Shown here: positions 27,945-35,766 of the stretch, piece by piece
Numbering within the stretch: the stretch's first letter is position 1
Layout of the letters: each line of letters begins with the position of its first letter
DNA from: Burkholderiales bacterium
Lineage (GTDB): Bacteria > Pseudomonadota > Gammaproteobacteria > Burkholderiales > Burkholderiaceae
DNA length: 45,935 bases
Assembly: GCA_026225235.1 (NCBI GenBank)
Contig: JAMFSK010000070.1
Location: forward strand, 1 to 45,935
Reading direction: 5' to 3'
Translations under genes and position numbers: made by a program
Notes under the pieces: model-generated
Seen by the model: only the letters and a program-made list of their open reading frames with translations
Told to the model about the DNA's origin: nothing
Database searches by the model: none

Positions 27945-28718
27945 TCACGAGGCGCTGCGCGTCGTGAAAACAAGATCGACACTCGCGATCGCATCCGCAC
28001 CCGCACCCGCACCCGCACCCAGGAAAGTCTGCCCGTTCTTGGAGTTCATGTTGAGTGCCCACAGCGGCTTGCTCGCCCCCAGCTCCCCCGAGGCCCACGC
28101 GCGCAGATACGAAGCAGAGAAAGCCGTCCCCTGCTCCTGCAGCGTCACGCTACAGCCCAGACTGGCCAGCGCCATCCGAACACTCGCGTCCATGTACGCA
28201 TTAGGATCGGACACCCCCTGCCGGATCGACTGAATGCAATGAATCGAGGCGCCCATAAGGAAGTCCGCTGCCACGTGAACATCGTCGAAGGCAAACTGCC
28301 CCTGCGTGCGACCATGCTCAAGGTCTGCGGACATATAGGTCGCCACCAGCGAGTTATGCGGCCAAGCATCGACCCGCACCACAAAGCCCGCCCACTTCCG
28401 GTCGAGCAGCGCGCGAACCAGAAACAGCCGAAAGCCCACTGCCGCCCGCTGCCAGGGTTCCGTCAGCACGTCGTAGACTGGCAAGATATCGGTCGTCATC
28501 TCATTGCTGAACGCCTGTCCGATCGCGGCCAGTACTTCGTCGATGGAGGCGAAGTAGTTATAGAACGTTCCGCGCGACACCTTGGCTTCGCGTATCACGT
28601 CGTCGATCACCGGCGTCGGCCCGACGCGATTGGCAAACACGCGCATTGCCGCATCCAGCAACTTGGTACGCATCAGGACGCGCTTTTTCTCCGCCACGAT
28701 CGTTCGATGATCTGCCAC
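27945..28718 (-). CDS. TetR-family transcriptional regulator
   Basis: Repressor of 257 residues. The N-terminal helix-turn-helix (about residues 18-64) contains LLDAAMRVFANRVGPTPVIDDVIREAKVSRGTFYNYF, followed by a ligand-binding helical domain (about 75-200). The C-terminus is unusual: after about residue 205 it holds a Gly/Ala run GAGAGAGA coded by tandem CCGCAC hexamers and then a hydrophobic tail. It is divergent from the flavin monooxygenase operon, and the 501-base gap between them holds several TGAC-N5/6-GTCA dyads. It very likely represses that operon and itself until the substrate or an intermediate binds. Confidence 0.9.
   Translation of the reverse strand: MADHRTIVAEKKRVLMRTKLLDAAMRVFANRVGPTPVIDDVIREAKVSRGTFYNYFASIDEVLAAIGQAFSNEMTTDILPVYDVLTEPWQRAAVGFRLFLVRALLDRKWAGFVVRVDAWPHNSLVATYMSADLEHGRTQGQFAFDDVHVAADFLMGASIHCIQSIRQGVSDPNAYMDASVRMALASLGCSVTLQEQGTAFSASYLRAWASGELGASKPLWALNMNSKNGQTFLGAGAGAGADAIASVDLVFTTRSAS
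27995..28018. repeat. CCGCAC hexamer repeat within the TetR gene
   Basis: Four perfect tandem CCGCAC copies inside the coding region, giving alternating Ala-Gly in the protein. Hexamer changes would keep the frame, so length variation between strains would alter only the Ala-Gly run. Confidence 0.75.
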
Positions 28719-28759
28719 GCGTTCTCCTTATTACCTCGAAATCAAGACTGCTTGTTCGT

Positions 28760-28792
28760 TTTGTCAGTGTGACATAACGTCAGAGTGACAAA
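28760..28792. promoter_or_regulatory. Nested dyad, candidate TetR operator 1
   Basis: Outer arms TTTGTCA (28760-28766) and TGACAAA (28786-28792) and inner arms TGAC (28770-28773) and GTCA (28779-28782) share one centre at 28776. It lies about 50 bases from the TetR start, fitting autorepression. The TGAC-N5-GTCA core recurs in similar form at 28896 and 29185. Confidence 0.6.
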
Positions 28793-28849
28793 GCGTATTG
28801 TCATCTGCGAATACCTGAAAATACCCGTCAAACCCCGTATAAAAACGAC

Positions 28850-28878
28850 TTGCGTCCCTGCATGAGCGCGCCTATATT
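28850..28878 (+). promoter_or_regulatory. Promoter of the monooxygenase operon
   Basis: TTGCGT (28850-28855), 17 bases, TATATT (28873-28878). Transcription would start near 28885, ten bases before the second TetR-type dyad, so a bound repressor would block initiation or escape. Confidence 0.6.
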
Positions 28879-28894
28879 TGGTCGCAAATATGCA

Positions 28895-28910
28895 CTGACA
28901 AAAATGTCAG
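28895..28910. promoter_or_regulatory. Perfect dyad, candidate TetR operator 2
   Basis: CTGACA-AAAA-TGTCAG, a perfect 16-base palindrome just downstream of the predicted start of transcription of the monooxygenase operon and before the leader ORF. Confidence 0.65.
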
Positions 28911-28930
28911 ACAAACATTCAGGAGACACG

Positions 28931-28987
28931 ATGATCATTCCTTTCCAACGTTGCCACCGGCACCCGCACATTTCCGCCGGCGGCTAG
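28931..28987 (+). CDS. Predicted 18-residue leader peptide
   Basis: ATG at 28931 with AGGAG 5 bases upstream opens a frame of 18 codons reading MIIPFQRCHRHPHISAGG and stopping at 28987. It is the first ORF on the predicted transcript, about 230 bases before the monooxygenase gene. A cluster of Cys, three His and two Arg in residues 7-13 and a palindrome (CGGCTAGCCG, 28981-28990) spanning the stop codon suggest a regulatory leader that senses translation speed, as in amino-acid attenuation. No clean terminator was found after it. Translation is likely from the ribosome site; the function is inference. Confidence 0.5.
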   Translation: MIIPFQRCHRHPHISAGG

Positions 28988-29184
28988 CCGAACAAGCTTC
29001 TCAGGCGCAAGAATCTCCAGTCACGCAGCACGATGGATCCTCGCCGGGCCTTTTTCTGCCTAGTGGAACGGTTCGTCCACGCACTTATAAAGCGCGCGCG
29101 TCGCGCACGGCTTTCGTTTGAAACGACCCTGGCGTCGTACGGAGTGGAGTCCTCTTATCGACTTGGATTTCCCTCTTCTCAAAG

Positions 29185-29198
29185 TGACATTTATGTCT
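29185..29198. promoter_or_regulatory. Imperfect dyad, candidate TetR operator 3
   Basis: TGAC-ATTTAT-GTCT matches the TGAC-N6-GTCA pattern of the second site in all but the last base. It sits 22 bases before the monooxygenase start. Between this and the leader ORF, the remaining 200 bases hold a 57-codon open frame (29033-29206) not considered a gene. Confidence 0.4.
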
Positions 29199-29219
29199 AT
29201 TCTTAAAAGCGAGGACACG

Positions 29220-30449
29220 ATGAATCAACGAGACAACACGCTTTCAGTATTACCCGACCCGTCGCAAGCGAATGCGGCGCCGACGCTTGAAGATTTGGTG
29301 AAGCGCGCAGAGGCGCTGCAACCGCTATTGCGCAAAAACGCGGTCGAGTCGGACAAGAATCGCCGCGCCGCCGAAGAAAACATCGTCGCGATGGCCGATG
29401 CCGGTCTGTTCAAGTTGATGGTGCCCAAACGCTACGGTGGTTACGAAGGCACCGTCCGCTCGCACCTCGAAGTTTCGGCCGCGCTCGGCGAAGCCTGCGG
29501 CGGAACGGCCTGGGTCGCCGCGTTGATCAATGTATGCGCGTGGTTCACCGGCCTCTTCCCCAAACGCGCCCAAGACGAGGTATTCGGGGTGAATCCCGAG
29601 GCTCGGGTTTCCGGCGTCTTCACACCGTCGCCCCAGTCACGGCGCGTCGAGGGCGGCCTCGTGATCTCGGGGAAGTGGTATTTCTCGTCAGGCTCACTGC
29701 ACGCAGACTGGGCGCTCGTCGGCGTCATCGAGCACGATCAGAACGGTGCGTTTAAGGCCCAATATCTGGCGCTGGTACCCATGAGCGAAGTGTCGATCGA
29801 AGACACGTGGTACACCGCGGGCATGCGGGCTTCGGGCAGCAACTGCATTGTCGCCAGCGAGGTGTTCGTCCCCGATCACCGCCTGATGGACATCATGGCC
29901 GCCGTCAACGGCGTCTACCCGACCGAGTTCGTCGACGAAGCCGCGTATCGCGCGGCCTTCGTCCCGGTGGCCGCGCTGATCCTCGTCGGCCCGCAACTCG
30001 GCATGGGACGCGGCGCGCTCAAGTACGTCATGGAGAAAGCGCCAACCCGCGCAATCACCTACACCTCGTTCGAAAAGCAAACCGACTCGGCGGTGTTCCA
30101 AACCCAGATCGCCGAAGCCGCGATCAAAGTCGATACCGCGCATCTGCGGGCGTTCCGTTCGGCCGACGAAATCGACGCCGCGGCTCGGCGCGGCGAAATG
30201 CTCGACTACCTGACGCGCGCGAGAGTGCGAGCCGATACAGGTGTCATCACCACGCATATCACCGATGCCATCAACATCCTCCTCTCGGCTCACGGTGCGG
30301 GAAGCTTTGCGGAAACGAGTCCGATGCAACGTTGGTGGCGTGATTCCAATACGGCCGCACGTCACGCAGTTGGGCTGCCGGCCGTCGGCATCGAGGTCTA
30401 TGGCAAAGCCTTGCTCGGCGTCGAAAACACCGTGACGCCGCTGGTGTGA
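29220..30449 (+). CDS. Acyl-CoA-dehydrogenase-fold flavin monooxygenase (HsaA/DszC-like)
   Basis: Oxygenase component of a two-component flavin monooxygenase (group D), 409 residues. Such enzymes use reduced FMN or FAD from a partner reductase to hydroxylate phenols, indoles or organosulfur compounds. The N-terminal helical domain contains ADAGLFKLMVPKRYGGYEG. The middle beta-domain has GKWYFSSGSLHADWALV and RASGSNCIVASEVFVPDH. The C-terminal helical domain has the R-D-x4-A-R-H type motif WWRDSNTAARHAVG (about residues 372-385) in place of the acyl-CoA dehydrogenase catalytic Glu. The start at 29220 has GAGGA upstream; earlier in-frame starts exist at 29118 and 29193. The next gene encodes its reductase, overlapping or within 2 bases. 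The substrate is unknown. Confidence 0.88.
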   Translation: MNQRDNTLSVLPDPSQANAAPTLEDLVKRAEALQPLLRKNAVESDKNRRAAEENIVAMADAGLFKLMVPKRYGGYEGTVRSHLEVSAALGEACGGTAWVAALINVCAWFTGLFPKRAQDEVFGVNPEARVSGVFTPSPQSRRVEGGLVISGKWYFSSGSLHADWALVGVIEHDQNGAFKAQYLALVPMSEVSIEDTWYTAGMRASGSNCIVASEVFVPDHRLMDIMAAVNGVYPTEFVDEAAYRAAFVPVAALILVGPQLGMGRGALKYVMEKAPTRAITYTSFEKQTDSAVFQTQIAEAAIKVDTAHLRAFRSADEIDAAARRGEMLDYLTRARVRADTGVITTHITDAINILLSAHGAGSFAETSPMQRWWRDSNTAARHAVGLPAVGIEVYGKALLGVENTVTPLV

Positions 30450-30451
30450 GC

Positions 30452-30988
30452 ATGCTTGCCCATAGTCCGGCCAAGCCGCTTTCAACGATCGATCCCGCTT
30501 TGCTGCGATCGACCATGGGCCTGTTCGCGACCGGCGTCACCGTGATCACGTTTGTGGCCGATGGTGAGCCGGCAGGCATGACTGCCAACGCGTTTATGTC
30601 CGTCTCGCTCGATCCGCCCCTGGTACTCGTGTCAGTCCGCGCGACATCGCGCTTCAACCGGTGGGCGGGTCGCGACATTCGCTATGGCGTCAACTTTCTG
30701 GCCGATGCGCAACGTGAGCTCAGTTCGCACTTCGGCGGGCGACCGGTCGACGGGACCGCACCCGCATTCCGGTTTCACGAAGGGACACCCCTGCTCGAAG
30801 GCAGCCTGGCGCATCTGGTTGTACGCACAGTCGACGTTCATCCTGCGGGGGACCATCTGCTCTATATCGCGGAAGTCGAATATGTGCGATTCGGCGAGCA
30901 GCGCAGGCCATTGATTTTCTATAGCGGTAAATACCACCAAGTCCTTACCCATCCGCCATTGATGAGCATCTGTGATGAGCTCGGCTAG
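30452..30988 (+). CDS. Flavin reductase, partner of the monooxygenase
   Basis: NAD(P)H:flavin oxidoreductase of the HpaC/HsaB family, 178 residues (180 from the GTG at 30446 that overlaps the monooxygenase stop). Flavin-binding blocks MGLFATGVTVITF and AGMTANAFMSVSLDPPLVLVSV are clear, with the conserved NFLADAQRELSSHF and HLLYIAEVE. It would supply reduced flavin to the oxygenase encoded just upstream. Coupling by overlap implies matched production of the two components. Confidence 0.92.
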   Translation: MLAHSPAKPLSTIDPALLRSTMGLFATGVTVITFVADGEPAGMTANAFMSVSLDPPLVLVSVRATSRFNRWAGRDIRYGVNFLADAQRELSSHFGGRPVDGTAPAFRFHEGTPLLEGSLAHLVVRTVDVHPAGDHLLYIAEVEYVRFGEQRRPLIFYSGKYHQVLTHPPLMSICDELG

Positions 30989-30998
30989 GAGACAGAAG

Positions 30999-31589
30999 AT
31001 GACTTCGACAGAATTGCTGCCCCAAGAAGCACCCGCCGAACTCGGCCGGGCCGTGCCATTCAAAATGGCCCACCTCGTCTACAGTTGCAGGAAGCGCGAG
31101 GAAACCGTCACCTGGTACCTCAAGATGTTTCAGGCCCATATCGTGTTCCGTGATGACGTCCTGACCTTTATCACGTACGACGACGAGCATCATCGGCTCG
31201 CGTTCTTCAACAGCCCCGACATCCCGCTACGACCGACGGGAAGCGCAGGCGTCCACCACGTGGCCTACAGTTTCCGTGTGATCGGCGAACTGCTGGCCAA
31301 CTACGTGAGGCTCAAGGCCCTCGGCATCCTGCCTTTCTGGTCGATCAATCACGGCCCGACGACATCCCTGTACTACCGGGACCCCGAGGCGAACGACGTC
31401 GAGTTCCAGGTCGACAACTATCCGACCAGCGCCGAATCCGCTGCATTTTTTCATTCCGAAACTTTCGCGCGCAATCCGATTGGCGTGGAGTTCGATGCGG
31501 ACGAGATGGTCAAGATGTGGCAAGCAGGCGCGAGCGACGCCGAACTCTGCCTGCTCGGCACGGCCGCGATCAACCCGACGCCACAATAG
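30999..31589 (+). CDS. One-domain VOC extradiol-dioxygenase-like protein
   Basis: Vicinal-oxygen-chelate protein of 196 residues, resembling small extradiol (catechol-cleaving) dioxygenases. All expected active-site positions appear: metal ligands His25 (AHLVYS), His86 or 87 (GVHHVAYSF) and Glu135 (NDVEFQVD), and second-sphere His64/65, His118 (INHG) and Tyr125/126 (SLYYRDP), comparable to the BphC set H146, H210, E260, H195, H241, Y250. The ATG at 30999 has AGGAG upstream. Following a hydroxylase and its reductase, it would cleave the diol they produce. That pathway is inference; a non-redox VOC role cannot be excluded. Confidence 0.8.
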   Translation: MTSTELLPQEAPAELGRAVPFKMAHLVYSCRKREETVTWYLKMFQAHIVFRDDVLTFITYDDEHHRLAFFNSPDIPLRPTGSAGVHHVAYSFRVIGELLANYVRLKALGILPFWSINHGPTTSLYYRDPEANDVEFQVDNYPTSAESAAFFHSETFARNPIGVEFDADEMVKMWQAGASDAELCLLGTAAINPTPQ

Positions 31590-31605
31590 AGGGAGTCAGC
31601 CTGAC

Positions 31606-32013
31606 ATGAACCTTGCGACAAGAGACAGGGAAAACAAAGACTCGATCGCGCTCGAGCAAGAGATCGTCGCGCTGGAAGAAACGCGCTGTCGCGCGCTCGT
31701 CGCGGGCGATCTCGAGGCGCTGGGCAAGCTCATCTCCGACGACGTCCAGCACATCCATGCAACGGGCAAAGTGGACGACAAGGCGGCCTATCTCGACATG
31801 GTCGGCAAGCACATCCGCTTTCTGGAAGCATCGCGCCAGAACCTCGATGTCCGGATCTATGGCGATGTGGCCATTGCGACGGGGCGGCTCGAACAGACTA
31901 TCGAGTTCAAGCAGACTACCGAGCGGCTTGCCATGAAGGTCATGACGACACAAGTCTGGGTCAGACGCGCGACGACCTGGGAGCAGGCGAGTTTTCAGGC
32001 CACCAACATCTAG
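31606..32013 (+). CDS. NTF2-like (DUF4440/SnoaL-type) protein
   Basis: Cone-fold protein of 135 residues with the DUF4440 pattern: an N-terminal helix (EQEIVALEETRCRALVAGDLEALGKLISDDVQHIHATGK), then DKAAYLDMVG and beta strands DVAIATGRLEQTIEF and TTQVWVRR. Relatives are isomerases, cyclases or small binding proteins. It is the last gene of the plus-strand operon, 16 bases after the VOC gene. A role in isomerising or shielding a reactive oxidation product is possible but unproved. Confidence 0.8.
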   Translation: MNLATRDRENKDSIALEQEIVALEETRCRALVAGDLEALGKLISDDVQHIHATGKVDDKAAYLDMVGKHIRFLEASRQNLDVRIYGDVAIATGRLEQTIEFKQTTERLAMKVMTTQVWVRRATTWEQASFQATNI

Positions 32014-32044
32014 GCGCAAGGGACTGAAAATCCGACCGAAGGCT

Positions 32045-32068
32045 TGCGGCGACAGGGGTGTCGCCGCA
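32045..32068. terminator. Hairpin between convergent operons
   Basis: TGCGGCGAC and GTCGCCGCA form a perfect 9-bp stem with loop AGGGGT in the 85-base gap between the NTF2-like gene and the convergent reductase gene. No T-run on either side, so it is a probable but weak two-way terminator. Confidence 0.5.
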
Positions 32069-32098
32069 TGAGCCTCCACGTGCATCAGCGAGTGCGGG

Positions 32099-33169
32099 TC
32101 ACTCCGGAATCAACCGTTCGGCCTTGAGTCGATCAAACAGGGAGAAGAACGCATCCGGCGTCGACTGGAAATCGAGGAAGCCTGCCTTGCGACTCTTCGA
32201 CATATCCGTCATGACTTCCATGTCGCGCCCAAGGTCCGCATCAGTATGCCACCACGACACGAGCTTCGAGACATCATGCTCGGCGAGTTTGAATTCTGCG
32301 GCAATCTTTTGCCACTGCGCGGCCGCGTCCTGCATACGCCCTTCGAGCGGGCGGACCACACCATCAAACGCCACGGGTTCGATGCCGAAGTACCCGGCGA
32401 TGCGCGACCACATCCACTTCCAGCGAAACACGTCGCCGTTGACGATGTTGAAGTCCTCGTTGCGTGCGTTCTCGGCGTTCGCAGCCCATTCGAGCTGGCG
32501 CGCGAGGAGTCGGGCATCGGTCATGTCAGTCAGCCCGTTCCACTGCATGGCCGCGCCCGGGAACACGAATGGCATACCCGTGTTTTTGCAGAGCGTGGCG
32601 TAGACCGCGAGGGTCGTGCCCATGTTCATCGCATTGCCGACGGCGAAGCCGATGATGGTATGGGGCCGATGAATACTCCAGGTGAAGCCGTCACGCTTCG
32701 CCGCGGCGAAGACTCGGTCTTCCTGCTCGTAGTAGAAGTTGTCGACCTTCTGGCGCCCCTGCTCCTCGCGAAACGGGGTATCCGGCACGGCGCCCGTCGC
32801 ATAGGCTTCGAACGGACCGAGATAGTGTTTGAGGCCGGTCACGAGGGCGACATGCTTCAATTTGGAACGACCCGTGGACAGCGCATCGAGCACGTTCGAC
32901 ACGATGGCGCCATTGACGCGAATATTCTCGCGCTCCGTCGCCTGACGCGACCACACCGTAAAGAACACATGGGTGATGTCCGTATCGGACAACGTGTCGC
33001 GCACGACGTCCGCCGATGTCAGGTCTGCCGTCAGAGCGTGAACACCCGGCGACACCGGCGTGCGGCCTCTCGACAGGCCACTGACGGCCCAGCCTTTGGA
33101 TAACAGGTGCTCGGCCAGGTTGCTACCGGCGATGCCGCTGGCACCGACAATAAGTGCTCGATTTTGCAT
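32099..33169 (-). CDS. PRISE-type NAD(P)-dependent reductase (extended SDR)
   Basis: Extended short-chain dehydrogenase of 356 residues. The cofactor motif is GASGIAGSNLAEHL. The family hallmark YYEQEDRVF, carrying the catalytic Tyr, and WSIHRPHTIIGFA mark it as related to plant progesterone 5-beta-reductase/iridoid synthase (PRISE) enzymes, which reduce activated C=C double bonds of enones. It faces the monooxygenase operon and is the last gene of the minus-strand set, 156 bases after a YciI-like gene. It may reduce an unsaturated ring-derived intermediate; the substrate is unknown. Confidence 0.83.
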   Translation of the reverse strand: MQNRALIVGASGIAGSNLAEHLLSKGWAVSGLSRGRTPVSPGVHALTADLTSADVVRDTLSDTDITHVFFTVWSRQATERENIRVNGAIVSNVLDALSTGRSKLKHVALVTGLKHYLGPFEAYATGAVPDTPFREEQGRQKVDNFYYEQEDRVFAAAKRDGFTWSIHRPHTIIGFAVGNAMNMGTTLAVYATLCKNTGMPFVFPGAAMQWNGLTDMTDARLLARQLEWAANAENARNEDFNIVNGDVFRWKWMWSRIAGYFGIEPVAFDGVVRPLEGRMQDAAAQWQKIAAEFKLAEHDVSKLVSWWHTDADLGRDMEVMTDMSKSRKAGFLDFQSTPDAFFSLFDRLKAERLIPE

Positions 33170-33253
33170 GGCAAATATCAGTCTTCTACGTTGAGAACGA
33201 ATTGAGGGGCGTGGCCCCGGAGTCTTTCGCGTCCCCGCGACACTCGGCGCGTA

Positions 33254-33295
33254 CTTGACTCAGGACGCTTGAGTCAGAGCGCTTGAGTCGGGACG
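33254..33295. repeat. Three tandem 14-bp repeats upstream of the PRISE-type gene
   Basis: CTTGACTCAGGACG, CTTGAGTCAGAGCG and CTTGAGTCGGGACG follow each other directly. They lie 85-126 bases upstream of the minus-strand start at 33169. The regular array with a conserved CTTGA-TC core suggests regulator binding sites, or a small slippage repeat. Confidence 0.6.
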
Positions 33296-33325
33296 CACAA
33301 GCCATGATGTTCTCACCGAAATGAA

Positions 33326-33610
33326 TTATCGGTTGTCCACACGCTTGAGGAAGGGGCGAATGTCCACCGTCTTCCAGATGCCCGCGGCGTTGAACGGGTC
33401 GCTCTCATTGAAACGTGTGACATCGGCAATATCGTCCGCTTCGTAAAGGAAGAAGCTGCCAATCATGGTCTGCTGGTCTGACGCCAGCAGCGGGCCCGAC
33501 ATGACCATCTTGACCGGCGTGGTCGCCAGGTAGGCCTTGTGAGCTTCATAGTTTGCGAGACGACGTTCGACCATTCCGTCATGGTCGAGGCAATAGACGG
33601 TGAAATGCAT
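33326..33610 (-). CDS. YciI-like protein (first copy)
   Basis: Small ferredoxin-like-fold protein of 94 residues. The YciI His-Asp pair is present in YEAHKAYL and ESDPF. YciI relatives include TftG, which removes chloride in the Burkholderia 2,4,5-T pathway, and muconolactone-isomerase-like folds, so presence in an aromatic-type cluster has precedent. ATG at 33610 with GGAG about 8 bases upstream; the frame upstream is overlap with the next gene. A distant paralogue lies at 41831-42136. Confidence 0.82.
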   Translation of the reverse strand: MHFTVYCLDHDGMVERRLANYEAHKAYLATTPVKMVMSGPLLASDQQTMIGSFFLYEADDIADVTRFNESDPFNAAGIWKTVDIRPFLKRVDNR

Positions 33611-33641
33611 GCGTGGCTCCAGCAAAGAGAAAATCGGATGT

Positions 33642-34547
33642 CTAACGGTGTACGTTCGCTGCGGCTTCGATCGCGCGCACGATAGAAAAGAAATCGAGTT
33701 GCGCGCCATCGCCGTCCGCATAGCCTGCGAACTGGTCTCGCACCAGCGTCGCGGCGGCCATCGGCACACCGGCCGCGGCGCCTGCATCGACGACCAGGGT
33801 CATGTCCTTGAGCATCTGGGCCGACGAAAAGGCGGCCGAAAAATCGCGCTGTGTCAGCGGCTCAAGCTTGTACTTGACGAGCGGCGATGCCACGACGCTG
33901 TCGCCTATCACCGCCAGCATCTGCGCCCAGTCGAGCCCGCCCTTCGTGCCCAGCGTCAACGCTTCGGCCAGCAGCACGGCCGTGGAACCGACCAGGTGAT
34001 TGATGGCAAGCTTCAGGTAACGGGCCTGCTGATCCTCTCCGACGTAGTACTGCCGCGACGACAAGGTCTCGAAAACCACACGGGTGCGCTCGAACGCGTC
34101 TTTCGGGCCTGAAGCGAAGACCGTCAGTTGGGCCTTCTCCGCGAGCACGGTGCTGCCCGATACCGGAGCCGCAATGAAGGCGATGTTGCGCGCCTGTGCC
34201 GCATCGCGGACTTCGACCGAGGCAACCGGCGATACCGTGCTCATGTCGACATAGATCGCGCCGGGCGCCGCGTGTGCAACGATCCCGTCAGGACCGAGCG
34301 CAATCTGCCGCAGCACGGCATCGTCGGGAATGATCGAGAACACGATCTCGACACCGCTGGCAAGGCTTGCGACACTCGCCGACGGTTTCGCGCCGAGTGT
34401 CGCAAGCTCGCTGACGCGAGCGGAGTCGACATCGTAGACCGTGACGTCGAAGCCCGCCTTGAGCAGGTTGGCAACGATCGGAGCACCCATCTTGCCGAGG
34501 CCGATCCAGCCAATGGTGGGTTGGTCATGCTTACGCTGTTCAGTCAT
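33642..34547 (-). CDS. 3-Hydroxyisobutyrate-dehydrogenase-family oxidoreductase (first copy)
   Basis: Beta-hydroxyacid dehydrogenase family protein of 301 residues. The Rossmann motif is IGWIGLGKMGAPIVANLLKAGF, and the catalytic Lys and paired Asn are in YLKLAINHLVG. The substrate-binding loop, usually DAPVSGG, reads AAPVSGSTVLAEK, so the acid it acts on may differ from classic members. It follows the zinc alcohol dehydrogenase gene by 12 bases, suggesting consecutive oxidations. The second copy at 40689-41651 is its nearest relative in the window. Confidence 0.86.
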   Translation of the reverse strand: MTEQRKHDQPTIGWIGLGKMGAPIVANLLKAGFDVTVYDVDSARVSELATLGAKPSASVASLASGVEIVFSIIPDDAVLRQIALGPDGIVAHAAPGAIYVDMSTVSPVASVEVRDAAQARNIAFIAAPVSGSTVLAEKAQLTVFASGPKDAFERTRVVFETLSSRQYYVGEDQQARYLKLAINHLVGSTAVLLAEALTLGTKGGLDWAQMLAVIGDSVVASPLVKYKLEPLTQRDFSAAFSSAQMLKDMTLVVDAGAAAGVPMAAATLVRDQFAGYADGDGAQLDFFSIVRAIEAAANVHR

Positions 34548-34559
34548 GCGGACTCTCTC

Positions 34560-35633
34560 TTATTTTGCCGTCTGCGGGTTGATCAGAATCTTCATCTTGT
34601 CGCTGCCTTTGTCGCTCAGGACATCGAAACCCTTCGCGACGACATCGTCCGCATCGATCAGATCGTGGATCAGCTTTTCGACCGGAAATTTCCCGTTGGC
34701 GATCATGCCGATGATGCGCGGCCAGATCGTGACCGGATAACACCAGGTGCCTTCGATCCGGATGTCCTTGAGCGACCATTTCATCGGATCGACCGTGGCG
34801 GTGCCGACGTGCAGACCGGCCTGTACGACAGCGCCGGCTGAACGCACTGCGTCGACGCAGGCGTTCAGGCCATGCTGGTTGCCCGAGCATTCGATGGCCA
34901 CATCGACGCCAACCCCTTCCGTCAGATCACGAATCTTCTCGGGCAACTGGCCATCGCTCGGATCGAAGATTTCCGTAGCGACACCGAAGCCGGCCATCTT
35001 CGCCGCGCGCGCCGGGTTGGGCTCGCTGACGAAGATCTGACTCGCCCCCGCGGCATGGCAGGCGAGCGCGGCGAGAACGCCGATCGGGCCGGCACCCGTG
35101 ATCAGCACGGAAGAACCCACCGTCACGCCGCCACGATCCACGGCATAGAGGGCCACTGCAGCGGGCTCGATCAGGGCGCCCTGCTGGTCGCTGACGGTGT
35201 CAGGCAGCTTGTTCGCGTGGTAGTCGTTGATGACCGTGTACTCGGCCATGCCGCCGCCGTCCCAGCTCAGGCCGACGCAGCCCATCTTGACGCACAGATG
35301 CCGCAAGCCGCGCGCGCAGTAATAGCACTGCCCGCAGGAGGCCAACGGCATCACGGAGATGCGGTCGCCCGGCTGGACGTTCTTCACGTCGCGGCCCACT
35401 TCGAGGATCTCGGCGCTGAACTCATGGCCAAGCACCTGCGGCGCCTTGGCGCCGGTAAGCGGATGAGGTTCGGTCGGCACCACGATCGGGCCCGCCTGGT
35501 ATTCATGCAAGTCCGTGCCACAGATGCCGCACCAGAGCGGCTTGACGATCATCTGGTTCGCGCCCATCCCGCTCGGATCAGGCACGTTCTCGACGCGGAT
35601 GTCGTGGGCACAGTGAAATCTGACTGCTCTCAT
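34560..35633 (-). CDS. Zinc-dependent medium-chain alcohol dehydrogenase
   Basis: MDR-family NAD(P)-dependent dehydrogenase of 357 residues, of the 2,3-butanediol/sorbitol/threonine dehydrogenase group. Catalytic zinc ligands lie in CGICGTDLHEY and LGHEFSAE. The four structural-zinc cysteines are in CGQCYYCARGLRHLC. The cofactor loop is ITGAGPIGVLAALA. GAGGAG precedes the ATG. It is 133 bases downstream of the ribose-type permease gene. It probably oxidises a secondary alcohol of the imported compound. Confidence 0.88.
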   Translation of the reverse strand: MRAVRFHCAHDIRVENVPDPSGMGANQMIVKPLWCGICGTDLHEYQAGPIVVPTEPHPLTGAKAPQVLGHEFSAEILEVGRDVKNVQPGDRISVMPLASCGQCYYCARGLRHLCVKMGCVGLSWDGGGMAEYTVINDYHANKLPDTVSDQQGALIEPAAVALYAVDRGGVTVGSSVLITGAGPIGVLAALACHAAGASQIFVSEPNPARAAKMAGFGVATEIFDPSDGQLPEKIRDLTEGVGVDVAIECSGNQHGLNACVDAVRSAGAVVQAGLHVGTATVDPMKWSLKDIRIEGTWCYPVTIWPRIIGMIANGKFPVEKLIHDLIDADDVVAKGFDVLSDKGSDKMKILINPQTAK

Positions 35634-35766
35634 AGGTCTGCTCCTCTACCAGTACGCATAGGTCGACGGGCCGCGCACGGCCGTCCTTTTAGAAATGTGG
35701 ATCCCGCGGCGGGGGCGTGCTCTGCGGGACCGTTAGGCCATCCATAAGCGAGGCCGCCATCCATAC

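Noticed and set aside
29033..29206. 57-codon plus-strand open frame between the leader ORF and the monooxygenase
   Set aside because: There is no ribosome site, and its Arg-rich then Ser/Tyr-rich translation has no recognisable features. It overlaps the third dyad.
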